Below, one piece after another: positions 46,767-55,699 of a stretch of DNA of 64,000 nt. Within the stretch, counting starts at the first letter, position 1; each line of letters starts with the position of its first letter. Below the pieces are notes generated by a model. It worked only from the letters and a program-made list of their open reading frames with translations, was not told the DNA's origin and made no database searches. Location: contig JACRBA010000042.1 in the NCBI GenBank assembly GCA_016213265.1, positions 1 to 64,000 on the forward strand, in the 5' to 3' direction. The translations under genes and the position numbers were made by a program. This DNA comes from Burkholderiales bacterium (lineage in GTDB: Bacteria > Pseudomonadota > Gammaproteobacteria > Burkholderiales > Burkholderiaceae_C).

Positions 46767-48047
46767 ATGTCCCGATCGTCTCCCCTGCCGGCCGTCACCC
46801 TGGATGAGCTGTTCGCGGCGCTGAACCACCGCAGTGCCTGGATCGAACTCGCGGCCGTGGCCGCCTGTCTGGCCACGGCGTGGCTGGTCGTGCGGCTGGT
46901 GAGGGGGCCCGAGGCTCCCGCGCAGTCGGTGTGGTTCGGCCGCCGCATCATCGACGGCGTGCTGTTCCCCGCCCTGGCGCTGGCCGGCGCCTACGCCGCG
47001 CAGGTGGCGCTGCGCGCGCTCGAGGTGCCGCTGGCAGTGTTCAAGGTCGCCCTGCCGGTGCTGCTGTCGTTCGCGGTCATCCGGCTGTCGGTGCGGGTGC
47101 TCTCCGCGGCCTTCCCGAACTCCCGGGTCGTGCGCGTGGCCGAACGCACCATCTCGTGGCTGGCCTGGCTCGCGGTGGTGGGCTGGATCACCGGCCTGCT
47201 GCCGGTGGTGCTGGAGGAGCTGGACGCCATCCACTGGAAGATGGGCGGCGCCACCGTCTCGGTGCGCAGCCTGCTCGAAGGCGCGCTCGTGGCCGGCTTC
47301 GTGCTGGTGCTGGTGCTGTGGGTGTCCGCGGCCATCGAGGCGCGGCTGCTCAAGGGCGCCTATGGCGAGCAGCTGTCGCTGCGCAAGGCGGCGGCGAACG
47401 CGGTGCGCGCGCTGCTCACCTTCGTGGGGCTGCTGCTGGCGCTCACGGCGGTGGGCATCGACCTCACGGCGCTGTCCGTGCTGGGCGGCGCCATCGGCGT
47501 GGGCCTGGGCTTCGGCCTGCAGAAGCTGGCCGCCAATTACGTGAGCGGCTTCGTCATCCTGGCCGAGCGCTCGCTGCGCATCGGCGACATGGTGCGTGTG
47601 GACGGCTTCGAAGGCCGGATCACCGACATCGCCACGCGCTACACGGTGATCCGCGCGCTCAACGGCCGCGAATCCATCGTGCCCAACGAACTGCTCATCA
47701 CCCAGCGCGTGGAGAACTCATCCCTGGCCGACCCGAAGGTGGCGCTGCAGTCCACCGTGCAGGTGGCGTACGGTACCGCGCTGGATGGGCTGTTCCCTCA
47801 GCTGGTCGAGGCCATCGCCCAGGTGCCGCGCGTGTTGAAGGACCCCGGCCCGAGCGTGCAACTGTCGTCCTTCGCCGCGGACGGACTCGAGCTGACGCTC
47901 AACTTCTGGATCGGCGACCCGGAGAACGGCACAGGCAACGCACGCTCGGAGGTGAACCTGGCCGTGCTGCGCTGCCTGGAGCGCGAAGGGGTGGAGATTC
48001 CGTTCCCGCAGCGGGTGGTACGCACCCTGCCCACCGGGGCGCCATGA
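46767..48047 (+). CDS. MscS family mechanosensitive ion channel
   Basis: A 426-residue osmotic safety channel, larger than E. coli MscS (286). Five hydrophobic segments are visible. The pore helix and beta domain read LSVLGGAIGVGLGFGLQKLAANYVSGFVILAERSLRIGDMVRVDGFEGRITDIATRYTVIRALNGRESIVPNELLI. An extra N-terminal membrane region of about 170 residues is present, as in the YbdG/YnaI-type channels. The downstream beta-helix gene may be cotranscribed; an ATGA overlap at 48044-48047 offers a possible upstream start for it. Confidence 0.92.
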   Translation: MSRSSPLPAVTLDELFAALNHRSAWIELAAVAACLATAWLVVRLVRGPEAPAQSVWFGRRIIDGVLFPALALAGAYAAQVALRALEVPLAVFKVALPVLLSFAVIRLSVRVLSAAFPNSRVVRVAERTISWLAWLAVVGWITGLLPVVLEELDAIHWKMGGATVSVRSLLEGALVAGFVLVLVLWVSAAIEARLLKGAYGEQLSLRKAAANAVRALLTFVGLLLALTAVGIDLTALSVLGGAIGVGLGFGLQKLAANYVSGFVILAERSLRIGDMVRVDGFEGRITDIATRYTVIRALNGRESIVPNELLITQRVENSSLADPKVALQSTVQVAYGTALDGLFPQLVEAIAQVPRVLKDPGPSVQLSSFAADGLELTLNFWIGDPENGTGNARSEVNLAVLRCLEREGVEIPFPQRVVRTLPTGAP

Positions 48048-48085
48048 ATCCAATGTCCGTCATGCAGCGCGCGAAGGAGATCGTC

Positions 48086-49726
48086 ATGTTGCAGATCCGT
48101 CTGGCCTCCATCACGAGGGGGGCACGTTGGCGTGGCCTGGCCGCCCTGGTGGCTGCCCATGCCACGTCGGGCTTCGCCGCCCCCGTCGCGTGCCCGCCTG
48201 GCGGCACCGACATCACCCAACCGCCCTATGCCGCGCGAGCCGATGGTTCCAAGGACGTCAGCACGGCTTTCGCCCAGGCGTTCAAGGATCCCAAGGTCCG
48301 CACCATCTGCCTGCCCCCCGGCGAATACCTGTTCACCGACCACGTCTTCATGCGCACCGGGCAGGAGCTGGCCTTGTTGGGACTGTCAGACAACCCGGCG
48401 GATGTGCGGATCACCTGGAAGACCGACATCAACCCCTTTCATTCCAGCCCTGTGAGGGGGGCGGAAACGCGCATCCGCGGGTTCAGCGTCAAGAACGTGA
48501 CCTTCGATGGCCACGGCACGGATGGCCGCGCCTTCAACCTCCTGGCCGCCGCGGATGCGCCGGACACCACGTACGTCGTGGTCGAGAACACGGTGTTCCG
48601 CCGGACGGCCAACCTGCCCGTGTGGATAGAAGGGTTCTCGCGGGTACGCATTGCGGGCAGCCAGTTTCTTTCCACCAAGGACCCGGGCATCCTGCGCTCA
48701 AGCCATGTCGAGATCCTCAACAACGTGGTGCAGGACAGTTCCGACAACTGCCTGTCGGTCAGCCGTGGCAACCGGGACGTCACCGTCGCACGCAACCGTC
48801 TTGTGAACTGCAAGAGCGCCGGGGTATTCGTGGGCGGCATCAACTATGCGGGCAACCCGGACAAGGCGTTTGAACTGGAGCCTCTGGCGGCGATGGGGGC
48901 CGGCGGGCGCTGCCGGCTGCGGTCAACCGACGGGAAGTTCTTCCGCTACGGCATGGTGGGAACGCGGTTGACCTTGCGACGCGGCGCCGACTTCGTCATT
49001 CTGCGCATCGACGGGTGGGACGAGAAGGACACGTCCCAGGTGCCCTGCGTGCTGGAGACGGACGTACCGCCAGCCTTGGTCCGGAAGAAGACGAACGAGT
49101 GGTTCGACGGCCCCCACTTCGGCGGCGACGCTGCCGTCATCAAGGACAACGTGATCGAAGGCTCGCTGGGTCACGGCATCACCGTCTCTCTGGGCGCAAA
49201 GGATGTGACGATTGTCGGCAACCAGATCCGTGACAGCGGCATCTGGCGAGCGCCCGACGGCCAGCGCAAGCAGTCGGAGGCCTTCGGCATCACGCTGCTC
49301 GGCTGGTACCTGGGGCCGCAGGACACGGCACAGCGCTATGCCGAGGACATTCGCGTCACCCACAACCGCATTGCGGGCGCGACCATGGGCGGCATGCGCC
49401 TGGGCTCGGAGAAGACCGGGGCCGTGCGCGATGTCGTGGTCAGCGACAACGACATCGACCTGTCCACCTCCGACGGGGCCATCGGCATCCTGGTGGACCG
49501 ACACGACAAGATGCCTACCCGCCATGTCAAGGTCAGCGCCAACCGGGTCCGCTTTGCGCCGGCATCAAAAGGCACCATCGCATTGAGACTGGACGCGACC
49601 CACGCGGAGGCCTGTCGCTCGTTCGACATGGCTGCCATCGACAGCGCAGAGGCGGCGAGGTGTGCCATCTCGGTCGGAGGGCACTGCGAAGCGGCACGTG
49701 CCCCCGCCAGTCTGGCATGCCGCTAG
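48086..49726 (+). CDS. secreted right-handed parallel beta-helix protein of unknown function
   Basis: A 546-residue predicted exported protein. ATG 48086 is chosen because AAGGAG lies seven bases upstream and a signal peptide (…WRGLAALVAAHATSGFA-AP) follows; in-frame ATGs at 48044, 48053 and 48062 lack this. The first part has ARADGSKDVSTAFAQAF and ICLPPGEYLF, like the pectate-lyase-3 entry region, then coils of the type VEILNNVVQDSSDNCLSVSRGNRDVTVARNRLVNCKSAGVFVGG. A Cys/Arg-rich insert (about 270-350) interrupts two helix halves. No catalytic motif is recognised. Codon use looks less GC-biased than the neighbours. Polysaccharide binding or cleavage is only an inference. Confidence 0.82.
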   Translation: MLQIRLASITRGARWRGLAALVAAHATSGFAAPVACPPGGTDITQPPYAARADGSKDVSTAFAQAFKDPKVRTICLPPGEYLFTDHVFMRTGQELALLGLSDNPADVRITWKTDINPFHSSPVRGAETRIRGFSVKNVTFDGHGTDGRAFNLLAAADAPDTTYVVVENTVFRRTANLPVWIEGFSRVRIAGSQFLSTKDPGILRSSHVEILNNVVQDSSDNCLSVSRGNRDVTVARNRLVNCKSAGVFVGGINYAGNPDKAFELEPLAAMGAGGRCRLRSTDGKFFRYGMVGTRLTLRRGADFVILRIDGWDEKDTSQVPCVLETDVPPALVRKKTNEWFDGPHFGGDAAVIKDNVIEGSLGHGITVSLGAKDVTIVGNQIRDSGIWRAPDGQRKQSEAFGITLLGWYLGPQDTAQRYAEDIRVTHNRIAGATMGGMRLGSEKTGAVRDVVVSDNDIDLSTSDGAIGILVDRHDKMPTRHVKVSANRVRFAPASKGTIALRLDATHAEACRSFDMAAIDSAEAARCAISVGGHCEAARAPASLACR

Positions 49727-49738
49727 CGGGGCGGTGAC

Positions 49739-49763
49739 GGCGCTGGCCCCGCGGGCCAGCGCC
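49739..49763. terminator. 11-base-pair hairpin between the beta-helix and fumarase genes
   Basis: GGCGCTGGCCC-CGC-GGGCCAGCGCC is a perfect stem between two convergent genes. No U tract on either side, so terminator efficiency is uncertain. Confidence 0.5.
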
Positions 49764-49767
49764 TGGG

Positions 49768-51291
49768 TCAGGCCACGGCGACGGGGATCTTCCCGATCCT
49801 GGCCTGCCAGGTCTTGGGGCCCTCGATGTGGGCGCTGGTGCCGCCTGCGTCCACGGCCACCGTGACGGGCATGTCGACCACGTCGAATTCGTAGATCGCT
49901 TCCATGCCCAGGTCGGCAAAGCCCACCACCTTGGCCGCCTTGATGGCCTTGGACACCAGGTAGGCGGAGCCGCCCACGGCCATCAGGTAGGCGCTCTTGG
50001 CGTCCTTGATGGCGGCGATGGCCTCGGGGCCCCGCTCGGCCTTGCCCACCATGGCGATGAGCCCGGTCTTCTCCAGCATCATGCGGGTGAACTTGTCCAT
50101 GCGCGTGGCGGTGGTCGGGCCGGCCGGGCCCACCACTTCCTCGCGCACCGGGTCCACGGGGCCGACGTAGTAGATGACACGGTTGGTGAAGTCCACCGGC
50201 AGCGGCTCGCCCTTGGCCAGCATGTCCTGGATGCGCTTGTGCGCGGCATCTCGGCCCGTGAGCATCTTGCCGTTGAGCAGCAGCGTCTGGCCCGGGGTCC
50301 AGCTCGCCACTTCCTCCTTGGTCAGCGTGTTCAGGTCGACGCGCTTGGACTTGTTGTAGTCGGGTGCCCAGTGCACGTTGGGCCACAGGTCCAGGCTCGG
50401 CGGATCCAGGTAGACCGGCCCGGAGCCGTCCATGACGAAGTGCGCATGCCGGGTGGCCGCGCAGTTGGGGATCATGGCGATCGGCTTGGAGGCGGCGTGC
50501 GTGGGGTAGGTCTTGATCTTCACGTCGAGCACGGTGGTGAGGCCGCCGAGACCCTGGGCGCCGATGCCCAGTGCATTCACCTTCTCGTACAGCTCGATGC
50601 GCAGCTCCTCGAGCTTGTTCTGCGGCCCGCGCTGCAGCAGCTCGTACATGTCGATGTCGTCCATCAACGCTTCCTTGGCGAGCAAGGCCGCCTTTTCCGC
50701 CGTGCCGCCCACGCCGATGCCCAGCATGCCGGGCGGGCACCAGCCAGCACCCATGGTCGGCACGGTCTTGAGCACCCAGTCGACGATGTTGTCCGACGGG
50801 TTGAGCATGTAGACCTTGGACTTGTTCTCCGAGCCGCCACCCTTGGCGGCCACCGTCACGTCGAGCTTGTCACCCGGCACCACCTCCATGAACACCACGG
50901 CGGGGGTGTTGTCGCGCGTGTTCTTGCGCTCGAAGATCGGGTCGGACAGCACCGAGGCGCGCAGCTTGTTGTCGGGGTGGTTGTAGCCCCGGCGCACGCC
51001 CTCGTCGATCGCGTCCTGGATGGAGCCGGTGAAGCCTTCCCACTTCACGTCCATGCCGATCTTGAGGAAGACGTTGACGATGCCCGTGTCCTGGCAGATG
51101 GGCCGGCGGCCTTCGGCGCACATGCGCGAATTGGTCAGGATCTGGGCGATCGCGTCCTTGGCGGCAGCCGACTCCTCGCGCTCGTAGGCGCGCGCGAGAT
51201 GGGCGATGTAGTCGGCCGGGTGGTAGTAGCTGATGTACTGGAGGGCGGCAGCGACCGACTCGATCAGGTCGGCTTGGCGAATCGTGGTCAT
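49768..51291 (-). CDS. fumA: class I fumarate hydratase (iron-sulfur)
   Basis: Interconverts fumarate and malate in the TCA cycle with an oxygen-sensitive [4Fe-4S] cluster. The 507-residue single-chain form has the three ligand cysteines: RRPICQDTGIV, GAGWCPPGMLGIG and IPNCAATRHAHF. The C-terminal beta domain (GRDAAHKRIQDMLAKGEPLPVDF, GPAGPTTATRMDKF) is complete, so it is FumA/FumB-like rather than the two-subunit type. ATG 51291 gives MTTIRQADLIESVAAALQYISYYHPADYI, the usual N-terminus. It is flanked on both sides by secreted proteins of unknown function. Confidence 0.94.
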   Translation of the reverse strand: MTTIRQADLIESVAAALQYISYYHPADYIAHLARAYEREESAAAKDAIAQILTNSRMCAEGRRPICQDTGIVNVFLKIGMDVKWEGFTGSIQDAIDEGVRRGYNHPDNKLRASVLSDPIFERKNTRDNTPAVVFMEVVPGDKLDVTVAAKGGGSENKSKVYMLNPSDNIVDWVLKTVPTMGAGWCPPGMLGIGVGGTAEKAALLAKEALMDDIDMYELLQRGPQNKLEELRIELYEKVNALGIGAQGLGGLTTVLDVKIKTYPTHAASKPIAMIPNCAATRHAHFVMDGSGPVYLDPPSLDLWPNVHWAPDYNKSKRVDLNTLTKEEVASWTPGQTLLLNGKMLTGRDAAHKRIQDMLAKGEPLPVDFTNRVIYYVGPVDPVREEVVGPAGPTTATRMDKFTRMMLEKTGLIAMVGKAERGPEAIAAIKDAKSAYLMAVGGSAYLVSKAIKAAKVVGFADLGMEAIYEFDVVDMPVTVAVDAGGTSAHIEGPKTWQARIGKIPVAVA

Positions 51292-51478
51292 GGTGGCGGG
51301 CCAGTCGGAGAGGACGAAAGTGTAGCGAACGTCCCTGTCGTCACCCCTACAGCATGGGGGGAGGAGACCCGGCACGGTTTGTCATGATGCGACGGCTGGC
51401 CCCGGGCGGCGCCCGGCCGGTGCATCCGAGCCCGTACCGGGTCGCACGCCTCACACCACCACCTGCTTCGGAGTCCTC

Positions 51479-52018
51479 ATGAACGTTTACAGCTTGTTCC
51501 GCTATGCCGTCATTCCCTGCGTCCTGGCCGCTTCCGCCTCGGCATGGGCCGCGGGGCCTCAACGCCCGCAGATCCCGGGGTTCCTCGACGCCCGGACGGG
51601 ACAGTTCACTGCCCAGGCGGCAGTGTCACCGCAGGCGGACGTCGACCCCCTGGCCGTGGGCACGTATGGCGGCTTGTTGGCATTGCGCATCAACATCACC
51701 AACAAGACGTCCATCCCGACGGCTTGGGTGATCTACTGCACGCAGTACGTGACCGTGGTCGATCCGGCCGGGACGGTGATCACCAACCAGAAGACGGTCA
51801 AGGCCACGCGCACCGGCAGCACCGCAGCGTGTGTGCCGAACATCAACTATTCCTGGGTGATCAACAACACGAATGCCATCGTGACCACCCAGTACATGGT
51901 CTTCACGCAGGGAGACTCCACGGTGCTCACCGACGTGAGCGTCAATGGCAATCTGCCGAATATCGCCGTGCCCGCGAACGGACAGACGACCTCGCGGACG
52001 GTTGCCGTGACGCTCTGA
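51479..52018 (+). CDS. secreted protein of unknown function
   Basis: I do not recognise a family. The 179-residue product has a clear signal peptide (MNVYSLFRYAVIPCVLAASASAWAA, cleavage probably before GPQRP). The mature part is Thr/Asn/Val-rich and predicted all-beta: VGTYGGLLALRINITNKTSIPTAW, WVIYCTQYVTVVDPAGTVI and AACVPNINYSWVINNTNA. Two mature cysteines could form a disulfide. It resembles a small immunoglobulin-like or adhesin-like domain, but this is only a fold impression. Base composition is less GC-rich than its neighbours. GGAG precedes the ATG. It is divergent from fumA across 187 bases. Confidence 0.75.
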   Translation: MNVYSLFRYAVIPCVLAASASAWAAGPQRPQIPGFLDARTGQFTAQAAVSPQADVDPLAVGTYGGLLALRINITNKTSIPTAWVIYCTQYVTVVDPAGTVITNQKTVKATRTGSTAACVPNINYSWVINNTNAIVTTQYMVFTQGDSTVLTDVSVNGNLPNIAVPANGQTTSRTVAVTL

Positions 52019-52064
52019 CGCCGGGCATTGCGCGCGCTGCTCGGGAGAGCGGCGCAGCGCCCCG

Positions 52065-52703
52065 TCAATGCTTTCCGTGGGCGGCGCCCATCACCCGGTC
52101 GGCCGCGGCGATGGCCAGCGCCGAGAGCAGGAAGGCGATGTGGATGATGGTCTGCCACATCAGCACCTGCTCGGTGTAGTTCGCGGCGTTGATGAAGGTC
52201 TTGAGCAGGTGGATCGAGCTGATGCCGATGATGGCGGTGGCCAGCTTCACCTTCAGCACCGACGCGTTCACGTGGCTCAGCCACTCCGGCTGGTCGGGGT
52301 GGCCTTCCAGGTCGAGCCGGGAGACGAAGGTCTCATAGCCCCCGACGATGACCATGATGAGCAGGTTGGAGATCATGACCACGTCGATCAGGCCGAGCAC
52401 CACCAGCATGATGATGGTCTCCGACAGACGGGCGATGGGCTCGTAGCCCGTGACGTGGCCTGCGGCGTCCAGGATGGGCGTGCCCTTGTAGCCCAGGCTG
52501 GTGACCAGACTGTTCAGTGCGTCCTTGCTGCCGAACACCGCCTCGATGAGGTGGATGAGTTCACCCCAGAACTGATAGACGTACACCGCCTGGGCCAGGA
52601 TCAGGCCCAGGTACAGCGGCATCTGCAGCCAGCGGCTGGCGAAGATCAGGCGCGGCAGGGGGCGCAGGGCCGGGTCGGTGCGGGCGGGCGTGGGCTGGGT
52701 CAT
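52065..52703 (-). CDS. YqhA family (UPF0114, TIGR00645) membrane protein
   Basis: A 212-residue inner-membrane protein with four hydrophobic segments: [83 protein letters not shown] and [21 protein letters not shown]. The [12 protein letters not shown] and [21 protein letters not shown] stretches are diagnostic. Function is unknown. ATG 52703 is preferred over longer in-frame starts because the upstream frame lies in the acs promoter region. Confidence 0.9.
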   Translation of the reverse strand: MTQPTPARTDPALRPLPRLIFASRWLQMPLYLGLILAQAVYVYQFWGELIHLIEAVFGSKDALNSLVTSLGYKGTPILDAAGHVTGYEPIARLSETIIMLVVLGLIDVVMISNLLIMVIVGGYETFVSRLDLEGHPDQPEWLSHVNASVLKVKLATAIIGISSIHLLKTFINAANYTEQVLMWQTIIHIAFLLSALAIAAADRVMGAAHGKH

Positions 52704-52757
52704 GGGCTTGTGTGGAAGAGAAGCGCGGCATTGTAGGAGCCGAGCCACGGGCGCTGT

Positions 52758-52786
52758 TTGACAGCCGGTGACAGCTGGAGTAAGCC
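52758..52786 (+). promoter_or_regulatory. candidate acs promoter
   Basis: A consensus -35 TTGACA (52758-52763) is followed 17 bases later by a poor -10 (TAAGCC). A direct repeat GTGACAGC/TTGACAGC overlaps it. Weak -10 plus good -35 would fit an activator-dependent promoter; no regulator gene is nearby. Confidence 0.35.
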
Positions 52787-52873
52787 GTTCGTCAGACGCC
52801 CGCACGACAGTCACCCCATCGCCGGCGCCGAGGGTGGCCGGCATGCGCCTTTGAAGCACTGAGGAGACAAGCA

Positions 52874-54838
52874 ATGACCGACGAGCTCAAGACCTATGCC
52901 CCGCCTGCGGCCATGGCCGCGCAGGCCGCGGTGTCCGGCATGGCCGCCTACGAGGCGCTGTGCAAGGAGGCCGACGCCGACTACACCGGCTACTGGGCCC
53001 GCCTGGCGCGCGAGTTCCTGAGCTGGAAGAAGCCGTTCACCTCGGTGCTGAACGACAGCGAGGCGCCGTTCTTCAAGTGGTTCGAGGATGGCACGCTCAA
53101 CGCGTCCTACAACTGCCTCGATCGCAACGTGGAGCGCGGCCTGGGCGACAAGACGGCGCTCATCTTCGAGGCAGACGGTGGCGAGGTGACCAAGGTCACC
53201 TATGCCGAGCTGCTGGCGCGCACCTGCCAGATCGCCAACGGGCTGAAGTCGCTGGGCATCCGCAAGGGTGACCGGGTCGTCATCTACATCGCGATGTCCA
53301 TCGATGGCGTGGCCGCAATGCAGGCGTGCGCGCGCATCGGTGCGACGCACTCGGTGGTGTTCGGCGGTTTCTCGGCGCAATCCCTGCGCGACCGCATCGA
53401 GGACACCGGCGCCAAGGCCATCATCACCGCCGACCACCAGGTGCGCGGCGGCAAGCAGCTGCCGCTCAAGGCCATCGTCGACGAGGCCCTGGGCCTGGGC
53501 GGCTGTGATTCCGTGCAGAAGGTGCTGGTTGTCAAGCGCAGCGGTGCCGAGGTGGCCATGACGGCCGGGCGCGATCTGTGGATGGCCGATGTGGTCGCCC
53601 AGCAGCCCACCACCTGCGAGCCGGAATGGGTGGAGGCCGAGCACCCGCTGTTCCTGCTCTACACCTCCGGCTCCACCGGCAAGCCCAAGGGCGTGCAGCA
53701 TTCCACCGGTGGCTACCTGCTGCATGCAGCGCTCACCACGAAGTGGACGTTCGACCTGAAGGCCGACGACGTCTTCTGGTGCACCGCCGACATCGGCTGG
53801 GTCACGGGCCATACCTACATCACCTACGGCCCGTTGGCGCTGGGCGCCACCGAAATCGTCTTCGAAGGCGTGCCCACCTTCCCCGATGCGGGCCGGTTCT
53901 GGAAGATGATCCAGGACCACAAGGTCTCCATCTTCTACACCGCGCCCACGGCCATCCGCTCGCTCATCAAGGCGGCCGAGGCCAATGCGGCGGTGCACCC
54001 GAAGAGCTACGACTTGTCGAGCCTGCGCATCCTGGGCTCGGTGGGTGAGCCCATCAACCCCGCGGCGTGGGAGTGGTACCACCAGCATGTGGGAGGCGGC
54101 CGCTGCCCCATCGTGGACACCTTCTGGCAGACGGAGACCGGCGGCCACATGATCACGCCGCTGCCCGGCGCGACGACGCTGGTACCGGGCTCCTGCACGC
54201 TGCCGTTCCCCGGCATCCAGGCCGCCATCGTGGACGAAACGGGCAACGACGTGCCCAACGGCCAGGGTGGCATCCTGGTGGTGAAGAAGCCGTGGCCGAG
54301 CATGATCCGCACGATCTGGGGCGACCCCGAGCGGTTCAAGAAGAGCTACTACCCGTCCGAGCTCAAGGGCTACTACCTGGCCGGTGACGGCGCCATCCGC
54401 GACGCGAAGACCGGCTACTTCACCATCACCGGCCGCATCGATGACGTGCTGAACGTCTCCGGCCACCGCATGGGCACGATGGAGATCGAGTCGGCCCTCG
54501 TCAGCTGCACCGAGCTGGTGGCCGAGGCCGCCGTGGTGGGCCGCCCCGACGACACCACGGGCGAGGCGATCTGCGCCTTCGTGGTGCTCAAGCGCCCCCG
54601 GCCCACGGGCGAGGAGGCCAAGGCGATCGCCAAGCAGCTGCGCGACCACGTGGGCAAGGAGATCGGCCCGATCGCCAAGCCCAAGGACATCCGCTTCGGC
54701 GACAACCTGCCCAAGACACGCTCGGGCAAGATCATGCGTCGCCTGCTGCGCGCCATCGCCAAGGGCGAGGCGATCACGCAGGACACCTCGACGCTGGAGA
54801 ACCCGGCCATCCTGGAGCAGCTGTCGGAAAACAACTGA
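52874..54838 (+). CDS. acs: acetyl-CoA synthetase
   Basis: Activates acetate to acetyl-CoA via acetyl-AMP. The 654-residue enzyme has [20 protein letters not shown] (AMP-binding P-loop), [30 protein letters not shown], the hinge [43 protein letters not shown], and [15 protein letters not shown], whose Lys is the catalytic residue silenced by acetylation. A strong GAGGAGA Shine-Dalgarno is present. A bidirectional terminator follows. It is the longest gene of its region and is transcribed alone. Confidence 0.95.
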   Translation: MTDELKTYAPPAAMAAQAAVSGMAAYEALCKEADADYTGYWARLAREFLSWKKPFTSVLNDSEAPFFKWFEDGTLNASYNCLDRNVERGLGDKTALIFEADGGEVTKVTYAELLARTCQIANGLKSLGIRKGDRVVIYIAMSIDGVAAMQACARIGATHSVVFGGFSAQSLRDRIEDTGAKAIITADHQVRGGKQLPLKAIVDEALGLGGCDSVQKVLVVKRSGAEVAMTAGRDLWMADVVAQQPTTCEPEWVEAEHPLFLLYTSGSTGKPKGVQHSTGGYLLHAALTTKWTFDLKADDVFWCTADIGWVTGHTYITYGPLALGATEIVFEGVPTFPDAGRFWKMIQDHKVSIFYTAPTAIRSLIKAAEANAAVHPKSYDLSSLRILGSVGEPINPAAWEWYHQHVGGGRCPIVDTFWQTETGGHMITPLPGATTLVPGSCTLPFPGIQAAIVDETGNDVPNGQGGILVVKKPWPSMIRTIWGDPERFKKSYYPSELKGYYLAGDGAIRDAKTGYFTITGRIDDVLNVSGHRMGTMEIESALVSCTELVAEAAVVGRPDDTTGEAICAFVVLKRPRPTGEEAKAIAKQLRDHVGKEIGPIAKPKDIRFGDNLPKTRSGKIMRRLLRAIAKGEAITQDTSTLENPAILEQLSENN

Positions 54839-54853
54839 TCCGGCGCGCCCAGC

Positions 54854-54880
54854 AAAAAGCCCCGCATCGCGGGGCTTTTT
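54854..54880. terminator. bidirectional intrinsic terminator between acs and the cytochrome c gene
   Basis: AAAAAGCCCCGC-ATC-GCGGGGCTTTTT: a seven-base-pair GC stem with A and T tracts on both sides, so it can end both convergent transcripts. Confidence 0.88.
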
Positions 54881-54927
54881 CTTTCAGGCCACAGCGGGCC
54901 GGCAGCCGGCTCGAGGCCGGCGGGGCC

Positions 54928-55224
54928 TCACTTGATGGAGAGCACCCAGGTGGCCAGCTGCTTGGCTTCGTCGGGCGTCACGTTGTTGGCGGGCATGGGC
55001 ACCTGGCCCCACACGCCGACGCCACCCTTCTGGATCTTGGTGGCCAGCATGGCCACGGCGTCCTTCTGGCCCTTGTACTTGGCAGCCACTTCCTTGTAGG
55101 ACGGGCCCACCAGCTTCTTGTCGGTGGCGTGGCAGGCCAGGCAGTTCTTCTTGCCGGCGAGTTCGGCGCTGGCGAAAGCCGGCGACACAGCGGCCACGGC
55201 GAGCAGAGCGATCAGAGCTTTCAT
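54928..55224 (-). CDS. class I cytochrome c (c-551/c-552 type)
   Basis: A 98-residue periplasmic monohaem electron carrier. Signal peptide MKALIALLAVAAVSPAFASA, haem site Cys28-Leu-Ala-Cys31-His32, and a distal Met in WGQVPMPANNVTPDEAKQLATWVLSI, all typical of c-551/c-552. It is likely a donor to a terminal oxidase or nitrite reductase, which is not in the window. The gene stands alone between the acs terminator and a small Trp-rich gene. Confidence 0.92.
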   Translation of the reverse strand: MKALIALLAVAAVSPAFASAELAGKKNCLACHATDKKLVGPSYKEVAAKYKGQKDAVAMLATKIQKGGVGVWGQVPMPANNVTPDEAKQLATWVLSIK

Positions 55225-55367
55225 GAGGTCCTTTGCGATGATGCAATCTTGCCTCGGCCCACAGGGCGCCAGGCGGGTTACAGTCGAGAAACGTGAGTGT
55301 ACGGATTCCCGTTGACGCCGCGCTTGCGTATTGTCGGCTTGTTGTCACGGCTCAAGATTCCCGCTCC

Positions 55368-55649
55368 ATGATCTTCATCCTCCTCGGCGTTGCGCTGCTC
55401 GTCCTGAAGCTTCTGGGCGTGGGGCCCATGGCGGACTGGAACTTCGAGTTCACCGGCGACCTGTGGAAGATGGTCTGGCCTTTCGTGGCGGCCTTGGTGT
55501 GGTGGGCCTGGTCCGATGCCAGCGGCTGGACAAAGCGCCGCGAAATGGAACGCGACGAGCAGCGCAAGGCCGAGCGTCGCGCCCGCAACATCGCCAACCT
55601 GGGCCTGGGCCCCAAGGACGGCAAGGACGCGCACGGCCGCCGCCGGTGA
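55368..55649 (+). CDS. small Trp-rich membrane protein (TIGR04438 family)
   Basis: A 93-residue protein with one or two N-terminal hydrophobic segments (MIFILLGVALLVLKLLGVGPMADWNFEFTGDLWKMVWPFVAALVWWAWSDASGWTKRREME). Seven Trp residues occur, the mark of TIGR04438, a family restricted largely to Burkholderiales. The C-terminal half is very basic (KRREMERDEQRKAERRARN). Function is unknown. A longer in-frame upstream start is possible but would not be conserved. It is convergent with ilvD. Confidence 0.85.
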   Translation: MIFILLGVALLVLKLLGVGPMADWNFEFTGDLWKMVWPFVAALVWWAWSDASGWTKRREMERDEQRKAERRARNIANLGLGPKDGKDAHGRRR

Positions 55650-55699
55650 TGCGGCGGCGCCAACGGGCGCCCGGCGCCTGACGCGCCCGGTCTCGCCGC

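Noticed and set aside
46880-48085. A single giant protein running from mscS into the beta-helix gene
   Set aside because: The upstream part is an out-of-frame shadow of mscS; the real start is at the AAGGAG-preceded ATG with a signal peptide.
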